From contig JAIOOZ010000200.1 in the NCBI GenBank assembly GCA_021414185.1, positions 1 through 9,132 on the forward strand: a stretch of DNA of 9,132 nt, written 5' to 3'. The notes beneath the pieces were generated by a model that was not told the origin of the DNA, searched no databases, and saw nothing but the letters and a program-made list of their open reading frames with translations. This stretch comes from Betaproteobacteria bacterium. Its GTDB lineage: Bacteria; Pseudomonadota; Gammaproteobacteria; Burkholderiales; SG8-41. Each line of letters opens with the position of its first letter. The first letter of the stretch is position 1. This document shows, one piece after another, positions 1-6,388 of the stretch. Position numbers and translations under genes: made by a program.

Positions 1-263
1 TCCTGGAACACGAACACGCGGTCGATGCCCGGCTTGGTGATGACTTCGCCGTTCAGCTGCATGCTGCCTTCGACCGGCTGCATATAACCGCCGACCGCCT
101 TCAGCAGGGTGGATTTACCGCAGCCTGAAGGACCGAGGATGACGAAACGGTCGGATTTGTAGACTTCAAAATCGACGCGATACGTCGCCGTGACCAGATG
201 CTCCTTGGTCTTGTACTGCAGGGTGACGCCTTTGACTTCAAGAAGAGGTTTGCTTGCGCTCAT
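1..263 (-). CDS. ABC transporter ATP-binding protein, nitrate/sulfonate/taurine type (partial, N-terminal 87 residues)
   Basis: The reading frame starts at the ATG at 263 and runs off the left edge of the window, so only the first 87 residues are visible. It begins MSASKPLLEVKGV and carries a clear Walker A motif, GPSGCGKST, at about residues 44-52, followed by LLKAVGGYMQPVEG and then the approach to the Q-loop (VFVFQ) at the window edge. Signature and Walker B motifs lie outside. The spacing and the GGYMQPVEG stretch resemble the SsuB/TauB/NrtD ATPases that energise import of sulfonates, taurine or nitrate. It lies 28 nt after the Bug protein gene on the same strand and probably belongs to the same transcript. 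No strong ribosome binding site is seen before the start. The sulfonate assignment is inferred from family and neighbours; the substrate cannot be read from the ATPase. A permease gene would be expected beyond the left edge. Confidence 0.85.
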   Translation of the reverse strand, partial: MSASKPLLEVKGVTLQYKTKEHLVTATYRVDFEVYKSDRFVILGPSGCGKSTLLKAVGGYMQPVEGSMQLNGEVITKPGIDRVFVFQ

Positions 264-291
264 CGGATTTGCCTGGAAAGGCCTGGATTTT

Positions 292-1254
292 TCAATCGAC
301 CTGCAGCTTGCGCTCGCGCACGATCTTCGCCCAGCGCTCGGTCTCGTCACGGATGTATTTGCCGAATTCGGCCGGGTTGCTGCCGACCGGCGCCATGCCC
401 AGCCCTTCAAACCGGCTCTTGATGTCGGCCGCTTCCAGCGCCTTGGCAGTATCGCGATAGATCTTGTCGATCACATCCTTCGGCGTGCCGGTCGGCACCA
501 CGAAGCCGAACCAACCCAAGTTTTCGAATCCGGGAACGGTTTCGGCCACGGCCGGCACATCCGGCAACTGCGGCGAGCGCTGCTTGCTGGTCACGCCGAG
601 AGCGCGCAGCTTCTTCTGCTGGATGTAATTGATTGCCGCCGCGAGATTGGGCGTGGAAAACGGCACCTGCCCGGCCATGGTATCGACGATGGCCGGCGCC
701 TCGCCCTTGTACGGGATGTGCACGATTTCGATTTTTGCGGCGTAGAGGAAATTCTCCGCCGCCAGATGCGTCTGGCTACCAAAACCTGCGGAACCGTAGG
801 AAATTTCACGCGGATGCGCTTTCGCGAGGGCGATCAGTTCCTTGACCGTCTTCGGCGGAAAAGTTGGCGTAACGATCAACACCTGCGGCCCGTTTGCCAC
901 GTTGATGACCGGCACGAGGTCCTTGGCCGGATCGAACGGCATCTTTTTATAGATATGCTGGTTGGCGGTAATGATGGAACCCGAAGTCATGAAAAGCGTA
1001 TAACCGTCGGGTGTGCTCTTCGCGGCGAGCTCGCCACCGATGTTGCCGCCGGCGCCGGCGCGGTTGTCAACGACCACCTGCTGCCCCCACGTCTCGCCGA
1101 GTTTCTGCGCCACCACGCGCGCCACGATGTCGGTGGCGCCGCCCGCGGCGAACGGCACGATCACACGTACGGACTTTCCCGGATAGGACTGCGCCGCGGC
1201 AGATGCTGCCGTCAGCGAGGCCACGCACAACGCAAGTATTTGCAAGACACGCAT
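292..1254 (-). CDS. Bug/TctC-family tripartite tricarboxylate transporter substrate-binding protein
   Basis: The 320-residue product has the usual length of Bug (TctC) periplasmic binding proteins. It starts with a typical Sec signal peptide (MRVLQILALCVASLTAASAAA, likely cut near residues 21-22 before QSYPGK). Family hallmarks follow: VIVPFAAGGATDIVARVVAQKL at about residues 32-53 and NRAGAGGNIGGELAAKSTPDGYT at about 63-85, the loops that bind a carboxylate through ordered water. Bug proteins usually deliver small carboxylates to the TctAB membrane pair, but many are orphans, and no tctA or tctB is present here. The start is supported by a GGAG box just upstream (GGAGAAATCATG). It follows the DUF3604 gene after 72 nt and precedes the ABC ATPase gene by 28 nt. 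A carboxylated sulfonate such as sulfolactate would be a reasonable ligand given the neighbours; this is inference only. Confidence 0.95.
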   Translation of the reverse strand: MRVLQILALCVASLTAASAAAQSYPGKSVRVIVPFAAGGATDIVARVVAQKLGETWGQQVVVDNRAGAGGNIGGELAAKSTPDGYTLFMTSGSIITANQHIYKKMPFDPAKDLVPVINVANGPQVLIVTPTFPPKTVKELIALAKAHPREISYGSAGFGSQTHLAAENFLYAAKIEIVHIPYKGEAPAIVDTMAGQVPFSTPNLAAAINYIQQKKLRALGVTSKQRSPQLPDVPAVAETVPGFENLGWFGFVVPTGTPKDVIDKIYRDTAKALEAADIKSRFEGLGMAPVGSNPAEFGKYIRDETERWAKIVRERKLQVD

Positions 1255-1326
1255 GATTTCTCCGATTCCCCGAATTGGCCGGTTAAAAATACTGGCGTAG
1301 TTTACATCGTTCCGTCGGTGGCGATG

Positions 1327-3445
1327 CTACCTGAAAACGTAGACCGGGCTCGACCAGATCAGGTGTCCGTCTTCCTGCGTCACGCAGACATAGAGCGCGT
1401 TGTCGGTCTTGTCGTCCAGCTTGATGCGGCGCTCGAGTTTTGCGCGGCGGTGCCCGTTTTCATCCGGCATGCGGAATACGCGGATCTGCCGCTTGATGCC
1501 GCCGTTCGCGAACACCAGGTCGTTCAACCCGATGTCGGCAACCTTGATTTCGGTTTTGACCAAAGCCGTGTCGATCTTGAGCGTGCCGGCACTGGGATCG
1601 GCAAGCCACGCATCGAATCCCGCGAAACCGCCGGTGGTCAGCCCGCCCCACTTCAATTCGCCGGGCGCGGTCTGTTCAAGCTTCTTGTCGAGGTTCCAGA
1701 AATTGATGGTCTGCACCTTCTCGAAACTGTTTCCGGTCAAAGTGCAACCGCCATCCCACACCGTCTGGCGGCCGCGGCCTCGGTATTCCGAGCCTTCCCA
1801 GATCACGCGGATGCGGCGGCCCAGCGACTTCTCTTCGAATGGCCGGAAGGTTTCCAGCGTCTTCAGCCGGTTACGAATTTCGATACGCTCGATGGGCGCT
1901 GAAGCATGGACGTCGATATTGAAAGTCACTTCTTTGGCATCCGACTTGAGGATATCGCCCATCATCGCGGTCTTAACCTTGCTGCTGGTGGTCGGCCCCA
2001 GATTGGGATCGTCGGCATAGAGTTCCGCGTCAGCGTCGAACTGCACGCGCGTGTCGAGCACCACGCGGCAACCGGTAGTCGCGTAATGGTGACGTTTCCG
2101 CAGGGCGTCGAACAAGTCCTGGCGTGTGAGTCCCGCAGCCAGCAAGCACGACAATCCGCCGTACGCGCCGAACATCGATGCGCCCGGGTGGCTCGCGCCG
2201 TGACGGCCCTTGTGCCCGTCGGAGTTGGCGAGTATGCCGACGCGGTAGCCCTGCTCGAACGCGTCCTGCACCAGCCATTCGAAAGTGCCCCAGTCGGAAT
2301 GCACTTCGACGCTGCGCTCGATGCGCGCGTCGTGCGCCATTTTGATGTCGGCGTAGCGGCCGCCGATGTGCGCGAACACCACGCAGTCTTCGCCTTTGAG
2401 CATCTTGAACAAATCGTCGGCGCTGTTGGCGTCGGTCTTGACGTCCGACAGGTCGTCGATCAGCGCGTGGTGCGAGCGGTGGATCTGCCGCCCTTCGTGC
2501 ATGAACATCACGTTGCGGTCGCCGCCCAGGCCTGTGTTGCCCGACCATTCGTAGCCCGGGTACATGACGAAACTGCCGTCGGCGTTGAACTCTTTGGAGA
2601 GTTTGTTGAGCTCGTTCCAGAACGGTGTTGTGATCTGGAAATCATTGCCCTGGTGACTCATCGCGTCGAGGAATGCGCGGTCGCGCGCGAATTCGATCAG
2701 CTCGCGCGCCGAGTTGGTGCCGATGGTTTCTTCCGACTGGCCATGCAAATCGGCCCAGTACGGCAGCAGCGACGCACTCTCCACCACGCGCAAAGGATTG
2801 CTCGTGCACACCAGCTTGCCGGCAGCATCGCGCACTTCGATCAGCAAATCGCCCGTCTCATTACAGCTCAGGCCGTCGATGATTTTCGAGTACTCGCCGC
2901 GCTGCATTTTCAGACTGGCAGGCAGTCCGCCGACCGGCAGATTGGACTTGAGGCTGAATGTCCCGTTCACGAGATGCGAAGGATTGCCCCACTTGTCTTC
3001 GCCCTTGAAGCCGAGCTTGAACAGCTGGCCGCGCTTGCGCGAAGTCGGCAGGATAGCCTTGTACAAAACCGGCGGCCCCGCCACGACCGAGATAAACGGC
3101 TGTACCGGCAGCTCGACATAGTTATAGGTCGCCCACGCATCGGCGAGCACCCGGAACTCGAAAGTCGGCTCGTTGAAAGTCTGCATGCGGATGCCGGGCG
3201 AGCCCTGGCGCGTATCGCCGAAGCGCACGATGATCTGGTCGTTCTCGCGCAGAAAACCCCGCACCACACGGATAAACAGCGTTTTGTCCCAGGTGCACGA
3301 TTTTCAGTGAGCCGGTATCGTCGATTCCGAAGTAACCGGCGGTATAGGTGAGCGTAAACGACTGGAAGCTGCCGGCCTCGAATTCGCCCTGCGGAGAAAT
3401 CTCCGCATGGCCCATGCGGTCGGCGAAATAGATTGAATGCGGCAT
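1327..3445 (-). pseudogene. DUF3604 (PHP-like metallohydrolase) family protein, frameshifted near the 5' end
   Basis: The gene starts at the ATG at 3445 (MPHSIYFADRMG), behind an AAAGGAA box that overlaps the stop region of the upstream ComA-type gene. This frame gives about 50 recognisable residues, to GSLKIV. The family-like sequence then continues in the +1 frame as TWDKTLFIRVVRGFLREND, and that second frame is open for 646 codons to the TAG at 1327. In the 646-codon frame the PHP-like motifs are ADLHGQSEE (about 172-180), YPGYEWSG (236-243), FAHIGG (298-303), EVHSDWGTFEW (321-331) and ANSDGHKGR (347-355), whose His/Asp residues look suited to binding metal. DUF3604 proteins have no well-established reaction. 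From memory of the family, about 40-50 residues are also missing at the frame change. It could be a decayed gene, an assembly error, or a shortened protein made from the GTG near 3267. Its place next to a phosphosulfolactate synthase gene suggests a hydrolytic or phosphatase role, unproven. Confidence 0.8.
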
Positions 3446-3456
3446 GAACTTTTCCT

Positions 3457-4284
3457 TTAACTCCTGGCTCTCGCTACCTGCGGCCCGACCACGCCGAGAC
3501 CGACGCGCAGCGCTTCGGTTTCCAGGATATCGGCCGGCATCACGTTGGCGATATTCACGTCCGGCCCGAATTCGTGGACGAGGAATTTTTTCATATCTTC
3601 GACGACCGATAAAGTGATGCCCGCAATCCACGGGCCCGGCAGCTCGATCAGCACACGCGACATGTCGAGCCCCTTGCGCAGCCCGTTGATGAGCTTCATT
3701 TTTGGCTTGCCGTTGGCGATCAGTTCGGCGGCCTCGACCAGCACGAGCTCGGCGCCGGCCGCGAAACAGTCTTCGGCCTGCGACACCAGCAGGCCGGAAT
3801 CGTTTTTCATGTCCTTGGAGCCGACTTCGCCGAACACCGCGAGCCCGCAATCAACCGCCAGGCGGATTTGCGCCTTCCTCTGGCGCGGCGTCAGCTCCAC
3901 GCAGTTATCGGAAACCTCCACCACGTCGAAGCCGACGCGCTTCGCCTCGAGCAAAAACGGGCGCAGCATTTTTTCGCCATAGGTTGCGAACACGTATTCC
4001 TGGAACTGGCCGCCGATGAACGGGCGTATGCGGTGCTTGCGGTAGAGCGCCAGCTTTTTGCGCAAATACGCGAGATCGTAGAGGCGCGAAGTGCCGACCG
4101 CGATCTTGGCGAGATCGATATAGCGGTCGGCCATCGTCACCAGGTCAGCGACCTGCATATACGGCAGCCCGAAATCCGCCACCATCGTGAGCCCGGTCGT
4201 GCGCGGCTTCTTTTGGCTGCGCGCGGCCGGCAACTCGACGAAGCCGAACGGCACCTTTTTAGAACCTGATTCCTTACGACGCAT
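3457..4284 (-). CDS. Phosphosulfolactate synthase (ComA) family protein
   Basis: The 275-residue product belongs to the ComA family (PF02679), TIM-barrel enzymes that add sulfite to phosphoenolpyruvate to form (R)-2-phospho-3-sulfolactate, the first step of coenzyme M synthesis in methanogens and of sulfolactate formation in some bacilli. Visible family segments are TTGLTMVADFGL (about 29-40), YIDLAKIAVGTSRLY (55-69), RPFIGGQFQEYVF (87-99), GFDVVEVSDNCVEL (118-131), GEVGSKD (152-158) and HEFGPDVNIANVMPADILETEALRVGL (about 237-263), in the normal order. An AAGGAA box lies just before the ATG. The first 25 or so residues are basic and not conserved. The gene follows the tauE-type gene by 19 nt and ends 11 nt before the DUF3604 start. 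Lying with suyAB, which breaks the same kind of C-S bond, it may be a divergent member with another substrate or may run in the reverse direction; the sequence alone cannot decide. Confidence 0.88.
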   Translation of the reverse strand: MRRKESGSKKVPFGFVELPAARSQKKPRTTGLTMVADFGLPYMQVADLVTMADRYIDLAKIAVGTSRLYDLAYLRKKLALYRKHRIRPFIGGQFQEYVFATYGEKMLRPFLLEAKRVGFDVVEVSDNCVELTPRQRKAQIRLAVDCGLAVFGEVGSKDMKNDSGLLVSQAEDCFAAGAELVLVEAAELIANGKPKMKLINGLRKGLDMSRVLIELPGPWIAGITLSVVEDMKKFLVHEFGPDVNIANVMPADILETEALRVGLGVVGPQVARARS

Positions 4285-4303
4285 AAATATTCCTTCGAAG
4301 CAT

Positions 4304-5038
4304 TCAGAACTGCAACGAAATCCCCGACGCCAGTATCAGCCACAGCACGAGGCGCCGGAAGCGCTCTTCGCTGATAACGTCAAACACGCGCATGCCCGCC
4401 CATAATCCCAGCGCCATTGCCGGCAGCCCCACCGCCAGCGGCATCACCAACTGCGACTTGTCGATGTCGATGGTGAACCCCACGCACAACATGATGAGCA
4501 CGCCGCTGATGAGTATGAAAGGCTGATAAACGCAGCGGCTCTTTCGCTTGTCCCATCCGCGCAGGCCGCACCAGATGGTCGGCAGCGTGCCATGCAGCAT
4601 GGAAAATCCGCCCAGCACGCCGCTCACCCACCCCACCACGCCATCGGCGATGCGCGCCGTGACGGGCGCGAGCCGCAGCACCCGAATTTGCGGCCGCATC
4701 AGCATATAGCCACTATAAGCGATCATGAACGCACCGAACACATGACGAAACAAAGCCGCATCGAGACGCTGCAGTGCCCACACACCCAGCGGCACGCCGA
4801 ACAGGCTGCCGAGCACGAACGGCCACAGCAGGCCGAATTCGATTTCGCGCCGGAATTGCCAGACGCTGGCGATGTGCAGCAGCGTCGCGCAGATCGCCGC
4901 GAGGAACACGATCTGCGCCGGCGGCAGCACGTAGATCCATACCCCGGTGACGACGATGGCGAACGCGAACCCGGCGCTGCCGACCACCAGCGCGGCGAGA
5001 AAGCCGCCGGCTGCAATCAGCGTGTAGTCAAACCACAT
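4304..5038 (-). CDS. TauE/SafE family sulfite exporter (TSUP family membrane protein)
   Basis: The 244-residue product is strongly hydrophobic, with about seven or eight membrane segments. The first is near residues 6-37 (AAGGFLAALVVGSAGFAFAIVVTG), and others lie near 42-60, 68-88, 97-113, 130-150, 172-190, 197-215 and 228-244. This is the size and pattern of TauE/SafE (TSUP) proteins, which export sulfite or organosulfur anions set free during sulfonate breakdown. The glycine-rich segment in each half (LVVGSAGFAFA at about 17-27 and WVSGVLGGFSMLHG at about 137-150) fits the family's internal duplication. The start codon lies inside the end of the upstream small membrane-subunit gene (11-nt overlap), so the two are probably translated in a coupled way. 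In this cluster it most likely disposes of the sulfite produced by SuyAB. Sulfite as cargo is inferred from the context, since family members move several sulfur anions. Confidence 0.88.
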   Translation of the reverse strand: MWFDYTLIAAGGFLAALVVGSAGFAFAIVVTGVWIYVLPPAQIVFLAAICATLLHIASVWQFRREIEFGLLWPFVLGSLFGVPLGVWALQRLDAALFRHVFGAFMIAYSGYMLMRPQIRVLRLAPVTARIADGVVGWVSGVLGGFSMLHGTLPTIWCGLRGWDKRKSRCVYQPFILISGVLIMLCVGFTIDIDKSQLVMPLAVGLPAMALGLWAGMRVFDVISEERFRRLVLWLILASGISLQF

Positions 5039-5375
5039 TCAAAGCGAAAGCGAGGCCCGCCGCAAGGCTCAAACCGGCGGCCACGGCAAGCAGGCTTTTC
5101 TGCCAGTCGCGCCACGCGAGAAATTCCAGCATCAGCAGGCGCACGCCGCCGGCCATGTGCGCCGCGAGCAATATCACGAGCCCGACCTCGCCAATTTTGA
5201 CCAGCGGCTGCTGCGTCCAGTGCAGAAAGCCATCCAGCGCCGGCGCGCCCTGCAGTGCCTGGCCCAGCGCCCAGAAATGGAACGGCAAAAAGAGCGCCAG
5301 CAGCAGGCCGCTCGCGCGATGAACGATGAACGCCCAGTAAGCGGGATGATTGCGCGCGCGATAATCGTTTTTCAT
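5028..5375 (-). CDS. Succinate dehydrogenase/fumarate reductase-like membrane anchor subunit (second)
   Basis: The reading frame from the ATG at 5375 gives a 115-residue protein beginning MKNDYRARNHPAYWAFIVHRASG. It has three probable membrane helices (about residues 16-38, 62-83 and 93-113). Histidines at about 19, 33 and 73 could bind heme b, and the HRASG motif resembles the HRxSG found in cytochrome-b anchor subunits of complex II. An anchor would hold the flavoprotein and iron-sulfur subunits at the inner membrane and pass electrons to quinone. The start overlaps the stop of the preceding anchor gene in an ATGA, which fixes the start and supports translational coupling. A longer reading in the same frame from further upstream overlaps the first anchor gene and has no membrane-protein character there, so it was not chosen. 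Its function is doubtful because the partner iron-sulfur gene is damaged and no flavoprotein gene is visible. Confidence 0.8.
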   Translation of the reverse strand: MKNDYRARNHPAYWAFIVHRASGLLLALFLPFHFWALGQALQGAPALDGFLHWTQQPLVKIGEVGLVILLAAHMAGGVRLLMLEFLAWRDWQKSLLAVAAGLSLAAGLAFALNVV

Positions 5376-5716
5376 AGCGGCGCGAATACCGCCAGCACCG
5401 CGCGCCCGCCCCACAGCGCCAGCGCCGCGCCAAGCACCACCAGCGCCACGTCGACAAACGCGCCGCGCAGACCAAGGGTCTCGCCCACTATCGTGCGCAC
5501 GCCTATCGGCGCGTGAACCGCCACGGCGGCGACGAAAGTCGCATAAAAAATAAACCACGCGTAATTGCCGCGCGTGCGCCCGAGTATATCGGCCGCCGAC
5601 AGCCCGTGGCGCACCGCGTAGATCATCGTCACCAGATGCACGACCACACACAGCGCAAGCACCGCTGCGCTGACGCGTTGCGCGGTCCACAGCAGAACCT
5701 GCGCGCGTACGCTCAC
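5372..5716 (-). CDS. Succinate dehydrogenase/fumarate reductase-like cytochrome b membrane subunit (first)
   Basis: The 114-residue product starts MSVRAQVLLWTAQRVSAAVLALCVVVH and has three hydrophobic helices (about residues 14-34, 53-73 and 88-110). His27 and His68 sit inside the first two helices, where heme ligands are found in complex II anchor proteins, and the QRVSA motif matches the quinone-side motif of that family. The start is a GTG at 5716 whose last two bases are shared with the TGA of the iron-sulfur gene (GTGA overlap), and the gene ends in an ATGA overlap with the next anchor gene. This gives a typical iron-sulfur/anchor/anchor order. The subunit alone has no catalytic activity; it needs a flavoprotein and an intact iron-sulfur subunit. 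The assignment to the SdhC/FrdC group rests on size, helices, histidines and position rather than on long conserved motifs. Confidence 0.82.
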   Translation of the reverse strand: MSVRAQVLLWTAQRVSAAVLALCVVVHLVTMIYAVRHGLSAADILGRTRGNYAWFIFYATFVAAVAVHAPIGVRTIVGETLGLRGAFVDVALVVLGAALALWGGRAVLAVFAPL

Positions 5717-6277
5717 AGCTCACCCTTGATGGCAGCGACGGCGACCGCGCGTTTCAGTCCGGCAATGCCGGCCGTCGGCGCAATATGCTTGGGACAACGC
5801 TCGCTGCAGGTCACGTGCGTATGGCAGGCATGGCAGCCGGCGTCGCCGGCAACTGCGGCGAGGCGCGGCGCATTGGCGGTATCGCGCACGTCGTTCACCA
5901 ATGTCCACGCCCGGTTGAGCGCGGCCGGTCCGAGATAGGCGGGATTCCATGCCACGACGTCGCAGGAGCTGTAGCAGACGCCGCAGCCTATGCATTCGAT
6001 CGCGGCATCGACTTCCTTGCGCTGCGGCGAATCGGGCAATACGCGCGCGAACTCGTCGGCGCGCGTGCGCGCGCCCTTGAACTGGCCCTTGGCCTGCGCC
6101 CATTTGTCGAAAAACGGCGCCATGTCGGTGACGAGGTCCTTGATTACCGGCAGGTTGTTGAGCGGCGCGATTTCCAGCGTATCGTCGGTCGCGACATTGG
6201 CGACGTGGGTGCGGCACGTCCACCGTGCCTTGCCGTTCACGCTCATGGCGCAAGACCGAGACTTTCAGCGTGGACAT
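5713..6277 (-). pseudogene. Succinate dehydrogenase/fumarate reductase-type iron-sulfur subunit with most of the 2Fe-2S domain deleted
   Basis: A normal-looking start (ATG at 6277, MSTLKVSVLRH, behind an AAGG) is followed almost at once by the end of the 2Fe-2S domain in another frame: SCAMSVNGKARWTCRTHV, near 6255-6202. About 50 residues of the plant-ferredoxin-type domain that normally lie between these parts are missing, with the first two cluster cysteines. The C-terminal part is intact in the second frame, readable from an ATG at 6246 for 177 codons. Counting from there, ECIGCGVCYSSC (84-95) holds Cys85, 88, 91 and 95, and GCHACHTHVTCSERCPK (137-153) holds Cys138, 141, 147 and 151, for the 4Fe-4S and 3Fe-4S clusters. 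LGPAALNRAWTLVNDVRD at 105-122 is characteristic of FrdB-like subunits. No ribosome binding site precedes 6246. The TGA overlaps the next gene. As written it cannot make a normal electron-transfer subunit; a sequencing or assembly error is the main alternative. Confidence 0.85.
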
Positions 6278-6301
6278 GGGCTAACCTTAAAGCAAATCAA
6301 G

Positions 6302-6375
6302 CCACAGAGGTCACAGAGCGCACAGAGAAAAACTTCAATCATGAGATCTCTCTGTGAACTCTGTGCTCTCTGTGG
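6302..6375. repeat. Long inverted repeat made of CACAGAG heptamers (REP/MITE-like hairpin, possible terminator)
   Basis: The left arm (6302-6328) is three CACAGAG units at a 9-nt period, with a leading C and a trailing A. The right arm (6349-6375) is the exact mirror, three CTCTGTG units at the same period. The arms pair perfectly at all heptamers and differ only in the two 2-nt spacers, leaving a 20-nt loop. It begins 14 nt after the suyB stop and lies 25 nt before the Sdh-like start. Repeats of this type are scattered through the intergenic regions of many proteobacteria. It could act as a transcription terminator or RNA-stabilising hairpin, which would set suyAB levels apart from the genes further down. 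Confidence 0.85.
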
Positions 6376-6388
6376 CCAGGATTTTGAT

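Noticed and set aside
1255..1326. Possible internal promoter before the Bug gene
   Set aside because: The 72-nt gap has an AT-rich patch but no convincing -35/-10 pair on the minus strand.
190..1902. A 570-codon open frame on the plus strand
   Set aside because: It runs antisense through the Bug gene, the intergenic gap and the DUF3604 gene, has no recognisable motif, and is rich in Arg/His/Ala as expected for antisense frames of GC-rich genes.
1906..3351. A 481-codon open frame on the plus strand
   Set aside because: It is antisense to the DUF3604 gene, which has clear family motifs; this frame has low-complexity Val/Ala/His/Arg composition and no domain.
3122..3850. A 242-codon minus-strand frame covering the end of the ComA-type gene and the DUF3604 start
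   Set aside because: Only its part from the ATG at 3445 to about 3293 is real coding sequence; the first half is an out-of-frame shadow of the ComA-type gene and the tail a shadow of the DUF3604 gene.
6302..6375. CRISPR-like repeat
   Set aside because: The heptamers are separated by only 2 nt and arranged as mirror-image arms; there are no spacers of CRISPR length.
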